DNA of 64,000 bases, taken from Pseudoneurospora amorphoporcata. Its lineage: Eukaryota > Ascomycota > Sordariomycetes > Sordariales > Sordariaceae. Positions within the stretch are counted from its first letter, which is position 1. Every line of letters begins with the position of its first letter. The notes below the pieces were generated by a model that saw nothing but the letters and a program-made list of their open reading frames with translations, was not told the DNA's origin and searched no databases. A program made the translations under genes and the position numbers. The stretch is taken from NCBI GenBank assembly GCA_033297205.1, contig MU859088.1, positions 1-64,000 of the forward strand. The letters run 5' to 3'. This document shows positions 24,837 through 37,748 of the stretch, piece after piece.

Positions 24837-26262
24837 ATGAAGAAATCACAACAACAGCAGCAGCAGCGGGTCCCTAATGACGTTCATGCTCAGGCATGGC
24901 GTCAACCCACGCCGTCGATGCCGGCCCTGCCACAGCACCATCTTCCTCCGCATCAGCAGCAGCAACAGCAATTGCAGCCGCAACAACAACAACAGACCGC
25001 GTTTGCTAACCAATCCGCCTGGTATCCCAGCACGAACCACTATGCCCAGCAGCCCGAGTTGACTCGTCGCGACCAGCCGCCCATGGACTTTCGCGCTTAC
25101 ACCCAAAGCCAGCAGCAGCCGCCTCCTCAGCAGCAGCAGCATGCCCAACATCAACATCACCAGCAGCAGCATCAACCCCAGCATCCGCAACATGCCCAGC
25201 ACCAACAGCACCATCAAGCCGCCCCCGTACAGCCTCCCATGACCCATGCCCCTCAACCCCAAGTGACGCCGCAACAGCCCGCCCAGCAGCAGCAACCTCA
25301 ACAGCCAACACCCGTTCCTGCTCCCGCCCAGCCAAGAGGCCGTAAGCGCAACGCTCCCGGCGCGCAACCTTCCCCCCATCCCCAACACGCTCCCCAGATC
25401 GCCCACGCGCCGCCACACGCTCCTCAACATCAAGCGCAACATGCTCCTCAACTCCACGCGCCGCAAGCCGGCCAGCCTCAGCATGCGCCCGTCCCCCAGC
25501 CCCCTCAACAACAGCAGGCCCAGCAGCAGCAGCCCCAGGTTCAGGCCCACCAGGCTACCCAAGCCGCTCCCCCTGCGCAGCAGACTCCGGTCCCTCCCCC
25601 GGCCCCTCAGCCCGTTCCTGTCCCTCAGGCCCAGGCTCCAGCTCCGGCTCCCGCTGCGCAACCTGCTGCTTCCGCCCCTGCCCCGGCCACTGATGCGATC
25701 GCCCCGCCACCGCCAAAAAAAAGTCGCACCAACACTCCTTGGACACCGGCCGAGGAGCATCGCTTGAAGCAGATGCGCGATGCGGGTAACAGCTGGGCCG
25801 AGATTGCCAAGGTACGTTTATCTGTGCTCTAATCGGAAGGATGACTGGATAAGGCTAACAATGACTCAAACAGACCTTCCCTACCCGCACTGAGGGCTCC
25901 GTCAAGAAGCATTGGTACAAGGACATGCATTACGCTGAGTTTGCTGAGGATGAGGTAGTTAGCGCCCACCTTCTTTTATCCCTACCTACATTGGTGACAT
26001 CATTTTGTTTGAGAGATAGCAGGTGCTGATCAAGACGAACAACAGAGCGCCGCCCTCATGAACGCCATCAAGGAGTACGAGAACAACAAGTGGAAGGCTA
26101 TTGGTGCCAAGGTCGGCAAGCCGGCCAAGGCTTGCGAGCAGTATGCTAAAGAGCATTTCCCTGGTATGTTGTTCCGTTCCTCAGCATGTTAAACCATATT
26201 CATGACAGAGTACTGACCATTGGTGTAATACAGAGCTCTTCGCTCCCCAAAAGGCTCGTTAG
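24837..26262 (+). CDS. Gln/Pro/His-rich regulator with two C-terminal Myb/SANT repeats
   Basis: Taking the ATG at 24837, exons 24837-25811, 25874-25954, 26046-26163 and 26234-26262 give 400 residues; introns are 62, 91 and 70 nt. The first three quarters are low complexity: Gln runs, His-Gln and Pro-Gln alternation, then a basic R-G-R-K-R. Two Myb-like repeats end the protein. The first is N-T-P-W-T-P-A-E-E-H-R-L...S-W-A-E-I-A-K then R-T-E-G-S-V-K-K-H-W-Y-K-D-M. The second is D-E-S-A-A-L-M-N-A-I-K-E-Y...K-W-K-A-I-G-A-K-V then P-A-K-A-C-E-Q-Y-A-K. Such proteins bind DNA and act in the nucleus; the target is unknown. The N-terminus is uncertain because an upstream exon may be spliced in (see 23447-23544). 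The frame is open upstream to about 24648. Confidence 0.82.
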
Positions 26263-28192
26263 ACATGATAATCCCGCCCTCAGTGCCCACGATGAGTACC
26301 TCGCTGCCGACAACTTATAAATCATGGTCGCGGCCTTGCTACCCCTCGTTTGGGGGGTTCGCAAAAGCTGCTCTACGAAGACAAGTTGACAACCCTCGTA
26401 GCTGGGGTGGTGCGCTTCTCTTGTCTAGCATCAGTAAACCCAAAAGGCTTCCTGCCGGCCGTATAAAACAAGTATGGCCGGATCTTGAACTATCGGTGTC
26501 TAAACATTCATCCATGGTACGCGTCTCGCGAGATGTTTACCAGTGCTACTGGATGAATCAAGATGAACTCGGATCGAATCGCAGAAAAATTTCCTTATTT
26601 CCTTATACTCTCCTGGGCTTGGACTTGTCTTTATTTTTTTATTTTTTTCGGAAGTTGGAGAAAGGGATGGAGGAAGGGCTTCGTTTATGGAAAAAGACTC
26701 CTTGCTTTTGTGTTTGCGCGCGCGCATGAGGGGTATCGTTTGATTCCCCTTTGGTTCCCACAACTCTCCTCTCCTCTTTGCTGATGTGTTGACGTGTTGA
26801 TGGACATGGTGAACGATTGTGCTGGTGCTGCTGATGTGGACAAAGCTGAGACTGATTGAAATGACGAAGAATAAGTGGTAGACGGACGAATGTCATGGTG
26901 GATATAAAATTCTTGAGAAGGACATTGGTGACACGGGTTATAAACGTTGTAGGAGAGACGTCGGGTTGGAGGGTGGGTGGCTGGAGGACGGACGGCTGGA
27001 AAGATTGATCATGTTCTTGTAGATTGATCATTTCTTGTCGATAAGTAGTCATGTCTTTGTTGGTGTGTGTGGTTGTTGTGAAGTAAGGTTTAATTAAGGT
27101 TGGTAGCAGGTTAGCAGGCAGGTTGGTAGATACTGTAGTCGTCACTGAGATGCTATGCTTATACCCACCCCCCATCCTGACGTCGCCGTTTTTCTTCTTC
27201 ATCGACAACTGTTCTACGTGTACAGCGAATCTAAGTCTAATCGCTCGTTCGGTAAGTCACAGACAGTCTCACCGCGGTCAAGGCCCGGGGAATTCTAATA
27301 CCACGACCACGGTGGATGGATGGAACGCATCTTTTTAAATCCAAAATTTCATGATTGTACATAGCAACCTAACACTGTAAGATACAATATCGACCGATTG
27401 TACCCGACTGACTGGTGCAACTCCCCATCGACGGACGGGGCAAGCCAAGCCGGCGTATCCACATTTTTCTTTTTTGAGTCCCGGTCCGAAATGCTGAATG
27501 GAATGGATGGGAGTCTGCTCCGTAACCGTTGCCCGTAGCCCGTAGGCGATCCATCCAATGGTAGGTAAGATAGGTAGGTAGGTATCAGACCGGAAAGCCG
27601 CCAGCCAGACTTTGGTAATAATTGGACCGGACGCGTCCATCATGTACCTGAACTTTGGAGTTTTGACTTCCACTTGGTATAATAGATAAGGTAAGGTAAG
27701 GTACAAACCTGGGAACGAATGTATCGACATGTTGTTTCAGTTCCTAAGGTACCTACCTGCGTATTTCCAGGTCCGAGTTCGACAGACAGTATTGATGCCA
27801 GTTGTATTGTTGTTAAAACCTTGACTGGTATGGTAAGCTCCAATAATTGTTTGTCATGCATGCATGTATGCGTGAACGACGAAGAGACTGCTAGCTAGCT
27901 GGCTAGCTAGCTGTAGAGGAGGATAAGATAATTACCTTACATTCCGTCATGCTATTCTAGTTAGTTTGGCAAAAGCCTTGTACGCAGTACGTACGTGGTG
28001 TAGTGTAGTCCGCAAGTAGGTTTCCATGCCCGTGCGTGCGTGCGTGCGTGAGTGGGTGCGTGAGTGCGTGGTGGATAAGTAAACTGGCTTGACTGGGTAA
28101 GGTGAATTTCCGTCTTGGCCTTTCACATGCTTGGTGTGCTGCTGGAAATGTTTTTGGTGACGATGATGATGATGATGATGATGTGGCTGGAG

Positions 28193-28419
28193 GGTAGAGG
28201 CTAGAGGCTAGAGGCTAGAGNNNNNNNNNNNNNNNNNNNNNNNNNNNNNNNNNNNNNNNNNNNNNNNNNNNNNNNNNNNNNNNNNNNNNNNNNNNNNNNN
28301 NNNNNNNNNNNNNNNNNNAGGTAAGAGGTAAGAGGTAAGAGGTAAGAGGTAAGAGGTAAGAGGTAAGAGGTAAGAGGTAAGAGGTAAGAGGTAAGAGGTA
28401 AGAGGTAAGAGGTAAGAGG
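28193..28419. repeat. Heptamer tandem array (AGAGGCT then AGAGGTA units) interrupted by the gap
   Basis: Left of the gap about four copies of AGAGGCT run up to 28220. Right of the gap about fourteen copies of AGAGGTA run from 28319 to 28419. The two units differ by their last two bases, so the gap lies in one variant-containing array and its true length is unknown. Confidence 0.9.
28221..28318. other. Assembly gap (98 N)
   Basis: A run of 98 undetermined bases, flanked on both sides by 7-bp tandem repeats. The gap size may be an estimate. Confidence 1.
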
Positions 28420-28635
28420 TATAACATAGCCCTTGACTGTCCGTCCCTATCCGTAGTGTTTTCCTCCTCTTTTAGTTGTCATGTACTTACCTCTACTAAA
28501 TAAACACAGACTTGAACACGATATATATGCAAGGTAACTAACTCGTTCTAGGTCCTACGGACAACAGAACGAACTGATACATACATACATCCTACGGCAG
28601 TGGATAATAGGAATGATAGTAGGTACATACATGAG

Positions 28636-28664
28636 TGAGTTGAGTTGAGTTGAGTTGAGTTGAG
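28636..28664. repeat. TGAGT pentamer array
   Basis: Five perfect TGAGT units followed by TGAG. Intergenic microsatellite. Confidence 0.9.
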
Positions 28665-30684
28665 GCTCAAAAAATATCTGAATGTGCGGATTGAGATGGC
28701 TACGTATTTTCCTGATGACAGACGGCGACGATGACGACGATGACCTCCAGGATATGTGTACCTAACCTACTTACCTTACTATGCAAAGCCATGGTTGCTT
28801 CCTCCCCCGGCGCTGCCCGGTACGAGGCAACTAAGCTGGCTGCTTTAAGAGGCAAGACTGCAAGGAGTTACTGGACTCGTTTCTCTTTTTTTTTTTCTTT
28901 CTTTTTTTTTTCTTTTTTTGCGAGTTTCCTGGTTGGGAGAGAGGGAGTAGTGGAGATATATCATGCTATACAACAAGTATACAAGGCGTGAGAGTATATA
29001 CGGGTAGGTACATCAAGCTATTCCCTCCTCTCTGTCTGTCATAGGATTCACTGAACGCTGACGAATTAATGAGGGTGTAAGTACTTGTACTCAGGTTGAA
29101 GAAAGAGTAAGGTAGGTAGGTAGGTAGGTAATAACGTCAAGTAAGTATACTTATTTTGGTTCGCTGGACCAATAGTCTCAGCATGAATCATCAGGAGGGA
29201 AGGTTTTTCTCGTCGGGGTTGGTCTATATTATTAGATGTACTAGCAACGAAGTTAAGTTGTCTGCAGTTGAGTGTTGGAAAAGTGTTGGAAGTCCGTGCC
29301 CAGGTTGCCCAGTGAATGGCACTGGGCCGCCCATTCACCGGCACTCCCTTCCAGGTATTTAGGCTGCCCTGGTTTCCGTTTCTCCTCTTCCGTTAAACAA
29401 CAACAACAATCAAGCCCTTTTTCGTTGTCGCCTTTTCCAGCCTACCGATAAAAAGTCTGTTAGTGCAGGAAGGTAAGGTCCCTGGTATTGTGTCCTATCA
29501 GCCCTGGTAAAATGCTATCGCAAGTACTGTGCTATCAACCGAACACAATTGTTGATCGCGAGCTTGGGATGTTATGTACTGTATCTACTTTTGAAATGCC
29601 TGCTTGCTGTTTTTTCGCGCACCTCTCGTCGAAGTCCGTACACTACTTGTAGAATACGTGATTGACCTTATTACGTAGTTGGGGCTCCCAAGAAATTTAT
29701 CCAATCTTCAAGCCTCAACCCATGCGTGCCATGCTGGGCCGCGCACCATGACCATTCACCATCTTTACCCATGTACACAGTAACAGCAAGCGGAAGCCTC
29801 CCGCAGCTGTCAAAGCAGGCAAGGCAGATCATCACAGCTTTGATTGCAGTGCAGTGCAGCGCAGTACAGCGGAGGCGCTGAGGGGCGTTTCCAGGCGTTT
29901 GATTGTCTCACCACTTGCCTCATATGGGGTTGTACAGAGAGGATCAAGGGGATGAAGGGGGAGAGATGCTGCCAAGAGATCGTCGAGTTGATGGTTGGGG
30001 AAGCCAGGCGGGGATTTTGATGCCGCTGCTTTGGGTGTTGGGTCTATGAGGCTTGCTCGTGGCACGGGGTCGGGGACATGGAAGGGAAATGACTCGGAAG
30101 ACCAGAGGCGTGGTGTGGTGCTTAGCAGCGATGAAGAGGAAGGAGAGAGGAGATACTATGTCCCCCACAACTCGGGATCTGTGTTTCAAAGTCTGGGCAA
30201 CGGCCCAAGTCCCACCTATACTAGGTAGGTACTTCCACCGCGGTGACCCGCTCGCTGCGATGCAAGCAATATGTGGGGCAAGCATAACTTTTTCGATTTT
30301 GGGAATTGTGATAGACGATGCTTTTCACAAGGTACCGGTAATAACACATCAACACGATGTTGTATCAACACCACCCCGAGCGACCACACCATGGTCTTTT
30401 AAGCCGAAGAAGAGACATGGCCGCGAAAAATAAACTCTCAGCTGGGTGGATGTCCCAGATCAGGATCGGAGACAAAGAGAGACATTATTCGCCCAGGGGC
30501 AGGCAGCCAAGTAAAAAGACCCTCAATCACATCACCTTGCGCGCTTGTTTCGTGGGCTAGGGTTGGGTGGTTCCTTTTTGAAGCCTGAGGAGTTCGTGAT
30601 GGGCCGGCCATCAACCCGCGACCACTTTCAATCAATCGGGCCGACGTGGAACTACTTGACTCCATGTACACGAACGCAGTACAG

Positions 30685-30723
<39 letters not shown>
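30685..30723. repeat. Poly-A homopolymer, 39 nt
   Basis: Uninterrupted A run on the plus strand in a gene-free region. No flanking direct repeat was found that would mark a retroposed copy. Confidence 0.95.
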
Positions 30724-30724
<1 letters not shown>

Positions 30725-32435
30725 GCCACATGTTGACTGTTGGGTGTCGTGCATGAGTCCCTATGCACATGAACTGCAGCCCAGGTCATCAATTCCCCGA
30801 CCACTGGACTGGCGCTCGCTAGAATTGTTTATTTGCTTCATTTCATCATTGCCATTTCCGCCGTTTTGCGATGGCTATCGGTTGTGCGACATCACTTGCA
30901 TTGCCTACCAACCAATGTAGAGTCCAATTCCCAGGGAGATAGCATGTATTTCCCCCCATTCCATTCACCCAAACCAAAAACCCAGACAGCTGTGACAGCC
31001 GAATGTGCCCGCTCGTCGGTCTGTGTGCAACGGCCAGATCGGGAATGCGCGCGATTGTCCAACACGAACTGACAAGGTGGTGGTGTCAGGGTTTTCCTAG
31101 GCAAAATGCGCTCGCTGCCGTTCTGACTTTCTGTCAGCTGCTGCATGATGATAAAGCCAAACACAATCATGCGCAAGGAGAGCGCTCAGCTTTGCATATC
31201 GATTTAAATCCCTTTTCTGGAATTGGCGATTTGGCCGAGAAAAGGACAGGGCCTGGGCTCTCCCCCTCTTTTCTAGGGTGGATCACAACTCCCAAGGGAC
31301 ATTAGATTGTGGAGAAAGGGAACCTCAAGTCCCACTCCCTCGTGATCGATCCACTCCCTGTCAAAGGTTTCTCCATTTTATTTCCTGCATCTTCTTTCTC
31401 CCCACAGTTTGGAGTTTTGGAATCGAGTGGTGGTCATCAGAATCGATCCTGTCGGTTGGTGACGACAACGACGGCTCTCCCATTTCCTGATTTCCCGTTC
31501 CTTCTATGGAGGAGGGTGGACTGACTGACTTACACGGGATTGGCATTGGCACTGGCATCCATCCCATTGTTTGGTTTCAACCGCGCTGGAACCGAGGGAA
31601 CCGCACAGAAACTTGAACTGCCTGTTTCTCCAACTCCCAGGTCCAGGAAGTGGTGGGAAGCTTCTTTGAATAAGGTTTCCTTCCCGTCCCTCTTTCCCCT
31701 TCCTCCCGTCCTCTTTCAACTCTGACTTTGGTCGACTCTCTCGCTTTTCCCTCCTTGCCCATTCACGAACCAATCATCGTTTAGTTTCTTTACCCGTTGA
31801 AACGAAAACACAAAACCAAACACCGTCGCTATCTAATCAACATCAACATCGGCGCCGAACAACCCGGGCCGACGACCATCAATCACTCAAGAGATTGAAG
31901 GAACTCTTCACTCACAACCAAGTGAGTTTTTTGCTCGACGACCCCTCACCACCATCACGCGCCAACACAGCCTTTTTTTGAAACCAACAACTTGACATCG
32001 GGTGCCTGTTTTTGCCGCTTGCTCTGCGCTGCTCCATTCCTTCTCCGAACCAAGGATTCACTGCGAACACACACTGCCCCATCTGCACATCCATCTGGGG
32101 CACCGTAGCCACGCCTCGAACGACTAGGCAGAAGACAAAGCGATCAGGGGACCGACTAGGCGAAAGGCAATAAAACCAAATTCGGCCATCTCAGCCGGTA
32201 CGGGGAACCCCTATAGGCTATCCCTTGCAAGGGCCGTTGTTGGTAGGGTCTCCTGGGTCACATCGGCTGTTCCGGGTCCTTTGGAGCCTTGGGTAATATT
32301 AATATTTTACGATACCACTCCCCCCCAAGTCAGTCCACTGTCAACGTTCATTGTTGTCCCTAGTCGCTTCGTTTGACGGGCAACCTTACTTTCGTTTTTC
32401 CATCATCAACATCATACACACAAAAAAAAGTCAAA

Positions 32436-33954
32436 ATGCGTTCAACGGTTTTGGCTTTGGGCGCTGCTGCCCTGCTCGGCGCTGGCAACGTCCTCGCCGA
32501 TGATATCCCCACTTGCTCATTGGACAAGAAATGTCCAGAGTCGGCACCTTGCTGTTCTCGTAAGTCTTATGGTTCTCACTTGATTCAGTTGACACAACAT
32601 GTGCCAAGCTGTCTTGACACCTTCATGGTACCGCAGCTCACTAACGCATCTATCCGCGACCGCAGAATACGGCCAATGTGGCGTCGGCGCATACTGCCTC
32701 GGCGGCTGCGACCCGCGCATGTCCTTCTCTCTAGACTCCTGCGTGCCCGCCCCCGTCTGCCAAGACAAGACGTACAAGATGGACAAAGCCTCCATGTCCA
32801 GGATCGTCGACATCGGCTCGTACCTGGGCGACCCATCCAAGGCCGACTGGGTTTCCCAAGGCGAGCCCGTATCCTACAACGACCAGACCCTCCTCACCAT
32901 GCCCAAGAACTCGGTCGGCACCGTCCTGGCCTCGACAACGTACATGTGGTATGGCTCCGTCAAGGCCCGCCTCAAGACCTCGCGCGGCGCCGGTGTCGTA
33001 ACCGCCTTCATCCTGATGAGTGACGTCAAAGACGAGATCGACTACGAGTTCGTCGGCACCGAGCTCACGACCGCCCAAACCAACTACTACTTCCAAGGCA
33101 TCCCGTCGTACGTCAACAGTGGCAACATCACCGTGACCGACACGTACGCCAACTGGCACGAGTATGAGATCCGCTGGACGCCGGACCAGATCCAGTGGCT
33201 GGTGGACGGCCAAGTCGGCCGCACCAAGAAGAAGTCGGAGACGTGGAACGCCACGGCCAACCAGTGGGACTTCCCGCAGACCCCTTCGCGCGTGCAGCTC
33301 TCCATCTGGCCCGGCGGCGCCGCGACGAACGCCAAGGGCACGATCGACTGGGCCGGCGGCCCCATCTCGTGGGACCACGAGGACATCAAGAACTACGGCT
33401 ACTACTTTGCCTCGTTTGGAGAAATCTCCGTCAAGTGCTGGGACGCTGACGCGGCACCGGGCACGAACAAGGGCAAGAGCTATTACTACAACAGCTACCG
33501 CGCGACCAACGATAGCGTGGTCGACAGCAACAAGCGGACCACGCTCGCGTCCTTCGGCGGCACGGGCACGGATATGGATAAGGGCAAGGTCACTGGAACT
33601 ACTCAATCGAGCGCGACCAAGAGCGGAGGCGCGGCGGCGGCCACGACGGTGCCGAATTCGATTCCTGGTGCTGGATCAGCGCCGGCTAATCAGGTGCCTG
33701 GTGGAGGGGTTGCTGCTGGTGGTAGCGGTAGCGGTAGCGGTTCGGGGTCGTCCGGCAGCAGTGATGGCTCTGGAAGTTCCGGGGGCAGTGCAAGTGCGGG
33801 CGGTGATTCGAGTGCTTGTGGCGCAAGCGGGTTCTCGCAGAGTTGTGAGGAGGGTGGAAGTGGAAGTGGACCGTCTAGCTCCAATAATGGTGTGAGGACG
33901 GGAGCGAGCGCGTTGGCGGCTGTGGTGGGGTTTGTTGGCTTGATGTTTCTTTGA
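32436..33954 (+). CDS. GPI-anchored cell-wall chitin-glucan transglycosylase, CRH1/UTR2 type (GH16)
   Basis: Exons 32436-32559 and 32666-33954 give 470 residues. A signal peptide covers residues 1 to about 21. Residues 27-67 hold eight cysteines in a chitin-binding-like pattern (C27, C33, C39, C40, C46, C52, C56, C67). The GH16 domain follows, with the catalytic motif D-E-I-D-Y-E-F-V-G at 164-172; E165 is the expected nucleophile and E169 the acid/base. A Ser/Gly-rich linker and a hydrophobic tail (S-A-L-A-A-V-V-G-F-V-G-L-M-F-L) indicate a GPI anchor. Family members cross-link chitin to beta-glucan at the cell surface. The chitin-binding-like part resembles UTR2 rather than minimal CRH1. Orthology to a named Neurospora gene is not assigned. 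Confidence 0.93.
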
Positions 33955-36900
33955 GCGGTTATCTCTATACGTATGTCATGTCTGAATAGGGAGAGAGAGC
34001 ATGAGGAGATGGATGGGACAGTAATGTTAATGGGTAATTGAATTGGATCAAGTGGTCTGTTTCGAGATGTCTTGTCCTTGACAGCGATTGTTCCCTCTTT
34101 TCGTTTATTCTTTGTGTATTTAAGTTTGTGGTTTGGGAGTTTTTTATACCATTCAGCGGCGTTCTTTTTTTTTTTTTAAAAAAAAACGTTTTGACTTTGA
34201 CTCAATTAACTCTGACGCTGATTCTGCCTTTAACCGGTTATTATATATATATATATGGCTGGATTATACATATGTTAGGGAAAAGAAAGAAGAGAGGCAG
34301 GGTCTGAAGGGAGGTATTAATGAATTTTCGTCTATGGTTTGTTTCCCAATCGCTTTCTTGTCGACCCTTTTAACTTTTTAACCAACAAGGGCTGCGATTG
34401 TACTTTGGTCGATATGAACTGAAGCTGTCCAAGCAAGGTATGGAAGGTCCTTAAGGTTAGGTTAGGTTTTTTTTGTAGCTCCTTGAGATCGAGATTGAGA
34501 TCTCATAGGGAACAATGTAATTAACACTTGTCTGGATTGTTTGGATAGATGTTTTGATATACTCTTCTTCCTTTAGAATGTTGTGGGACTGACGTTACAA
34601 GTTGCGGTCTGGAATGTATGTTGTTTATATGTCATATGGTGGTTTGTTTACTTCACGATCCCGTTTTGGAGGTGACACTTTCGTTAGACGGGGTGTTGCA
34701 GATGTTGGCGGATGCAGTCTGGTGGATACCAAGAGGGCCTTTTGTCCTTAAGGACTATTCTACTACACCATCGGGATTGGTCCCAGTTACCTAGTGTAAA
34801 CTTGCGGTCTGGGTAGGCTGTTGCGGTCATGACGAGAGTTCCTCTTGTCGTGAACTTTGTGGTGTTTTCGTCGCGCTTTCCGTTCACCATGTTGACATGA
34901 AGTTGAAGAGACGGTGGAGGAGGCTCCGTTCTGTTTGGATGCCCCTGCAGTGGAGCGTGCTACAAGCCAGGCAGCAACTGTTAGTGGCTGTAGTGCCCTG
35001 TTCCATTTCAGGTATTGCGTGCAGCTTTTAGCGTTCGGGTGCAGTTGACGTTGACGTGCAGTAACGCATTTGTCGATCAATTTGGTTCCTCCACTCGTGA
35101 CTTCATCTTCGGTCCTTCCTTTTGACATCGACCGCTTTGCATCGGTTCGTGATGTCCAAGGCAGAAGAAGGTACGATGGTGGGAGGAGGGGCTTGAAACT
35201 TCTCTCCGAAGATCTTTTCACTACAACAACCCCTAACGAACTAAATCCTCTCAATTCAAATGAATTTCTCTCCAACTTGGAACCTTTCACCGCTTTTTGA
35301 CTTTTCTACTGTCAGCATCTCGACACCATCAACACCATCAACTGCATTGGGATTTCCGCATACGGCCAAAGGGGTCAAACACATCTTCCAGATTCGTCGG
35401 ATGTTACTCCCAATTCTGCAGTTCTCTAGGTTGTACGACAATGGGCGTGCCTTGTTGGCCTGAGGATACGGTGAGGAAACTCTGACAGGCAATTCATTCC
35501 TCTTGACGAGTAGCGGCGCAGTTGACAATTGAGGGAGGCATCTTGAGTGTGGCTCATCAGGCTGCGACACGCCCTTCAGACTCACGGATTTTTCTCCTTG
35601 CTTTCTAACAGAGTGGCTGAAGAGTGGTTACACCATCGCGATTCGCCAGTTGGCCAGTCTTGACATTGGGGATGCGCCATCGTGACCACACCCACGGGTC
35701 TCAGGAACGGGCCTGGCAGTGCCTGGGAAAGCGGTCAACAGTTCCCGTCCCCGACATCTGGCGCCTCATCATCGCCCGTCAGTGGGGATTGATGTGACTT
35801 CACAACTCTCCAATGGTTTTGTGCCGCGCGTTTTGGCCCCCATGGTGCTCGAAGGACATTGTCCACCCAACCCACAGCCTAGAGAGTTCGGCTGGGTACG
35901 CCTCAAGGAATTAACAGCCGTCCTGGTACGTATACACTTGTCCGGAACCTTTGTTGAGAAATGGCCAAGTTATGAACTCTCCGCTAACTGTCAATTCGTC
36001 CGCAGCCAGCCCGACTCAACCTCTTACCCATCCATGGACTGTATCAGAGTGCCTGCTTCCCTTCCCGCGTTGTCGGGCATCGAGAACATCCAAGGCTGAT
36101 TTCGTGACGAAACCGGTGTAGACACCGCTTCTTGGCGAGGTCCAGAACTATCTCCAGTCCTACCTTGTTCCCGAGCCACGATACAAGTCCCATCTGGCTC
36201 TCTTCGAGTCGCGAAAAAGTTACACCCGAGGTCCCGAGGCATCCAAGGCTGAGCAGAGCAAACACGGTATGGGGAGCACATTAACAGATCCACAGCGCTT
36301 GAGCGATAGCTTCGGCGGCACATACAAGCATTTGGCTCACAGCTCCAACCGGAGACCTCTCGCGGAACCAGGAAGTGGTGATGGCTTATCTTCCCCACGT
36401 GCACTGCCAGGTGGTTCTGGCAACGGCTGTATGCCGCCTTGCCCACGACTACCGTACCTCTCTCTAGGTACCTTCCTGCCGGAAGGAGCTCCCGCAATTA
36501 AGGCGACCATCTTAGTGGGGATGGCTTGGATGCCTTTTTACACTTGTCCCGATTGTTACACCACTTACCGGCGCTTCCCAAGTCTAAGGGAATATTCAAC
36601 ACTTGCGTTCATGCACAGCTGCACCTAGCCTTTTACAGTCAATCCCACCCGCTGATTCTGTTAACTAGAAGAACCGACTTCTCAGCTTGTCATGGGCCTC
36701 ACGGAAGCAGGGTGCCTTGTCCCCGGCAAGCTGCAACGCGCGAATCCAACACAGCTTCTGGCCGCGGCTCGGCTTTCAGAGGTCGATGGTCTTCGGAAGC
36801 TTTATTCCCATATACCCGGTGCAGTACCAGCCTCTTTTTCCCGATTGTCTGTTTCCAACCCACGATTCAGATCATACCCAAGATATTGACGATGCGTGCG

Positions 36901-37748
36901 CCTCATACCGGCTTCGCATCCGAGTGCACCATCGAAGCCTTCAACGTCCTCGAAACCATGAAACCGGGTTAAGGGCTCAGCTTGACGCTTAGCTAATCTG
37001 TGGAATCGCCGGAAAGAGAACCACGAACACATTGGGGACTGCTGGTCAGGAACCTGATCGCCTGCCGTCACATTTGATCGGGGGGAACATGAGCCCCAAG
37101 CGAACACCAGGACGGACAGCTCCACGTGCATGTGCAGCCGCCCTGATGGAGAGGTAGCACGGCACCCCGGCTCCTTACCCTTCGCGTCATTGCGCCTGAT
37201 CTCCTTCCAAAGTAGCCTTGCTACGTCTTGGACGTTTCATGGTTTATCTATCCTGGATCCAATGCCAGCCTGACCGAACTAGTTCATGGACAAAAGTCCC
37301 GGCCCTCTGATGACAACGTACCAGTGTACTTCGACGTTGCAGGGTCCGGATTGTGCCTGGTCTATCCTTCCTCCCTTTTCTGCCAAGCATCATGTAGCCG
37401 CAGCTGCATACTTCATTGAAGATCCCTAGACCTCGGAGCGCTTCGGGAACATCTGGCGGTCTAGGGCTGATGCTGTTCCCGTGTCTCCAATCGCTCATCG
37501 TCAAGGTCAGTATTGCTGTTTTCGTTGCCTGAGGCATAGGACCAAGTGGCCCTCGGCATTTTTTTATGTACGGGAGTAACCTGTATATAACCACTTACCT
37601 GCCTCTTGCTGTTCTTCGTCATTCGTTCCACAGACATTCAATAGGCTTTCAGTATAAAACGTCCTCTGAAGCCTGCCGTTCTATTTTTGGGCCTTGGCCA
37701 TAGCTCTCTCTATTCTACCGCAGTTACACCCATCACATTTTTTCTACG
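33955..37748. other. 3.8-kb spacer before the Clr5 gene
   Basis: It starts with the 3' region of the GH16 gene (T/A tracts at 34167-34187, a TATATATAT patch near 34243-34255). No supportable ORF. The last 130 bp hold a TATA box and leader for the Clr5 gene. Confidence 0.5.
37653..37658 (+). promoter_or_regulatory. TATA box of the Clr5 gene
   Basis: TATAAA in the context CAGTATAAAACG, 96 bp before the ATG at 37749, with a C/T-rich leader between. Position and context fit a core promoter. Confidence 0.55.

Larger units (their letters stand above)
26263..32435. other. 6.2-kb gene desert with assembly gap and microsatellites, ending in the leader of the GH16 gene
   Basis: No ORF here has motifs or codon bias. 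It contains a GATGAT run near 28163-28181, the heptamer array and N gap, a TGAGT array, TAGG clusters (27558-27584, 29110-29130) and an A39 tract. About 31700-32435 is the C/A-rich leader of the downstream gene. Confidence 0.5.

Noticed and set aside
24846..25760. 304-codon minus-strand Leu/Arg-rich ORF
   Set aside because: The complement of CAG/CAA/CCC repeats reads as Leu and Gly; it is a shadow of the Gln-rich exon.
28215..28427. Minus-strand ORF of repeated S-Y-L-L-P-L-T
   Set aside because: It is a translation of the heptamer array through the N gap.
30438..30770. Minus-strand ORF with poly-Phe
   Set aside because: The frame is kept open only by the A39 homopolymer.
32731..33606. 291-codon minus-strand ORF antisense to the GH16 gene
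   Set aside because: Same reason: reverse reading of a strongly C-ending sense exon, with no motif of its own.
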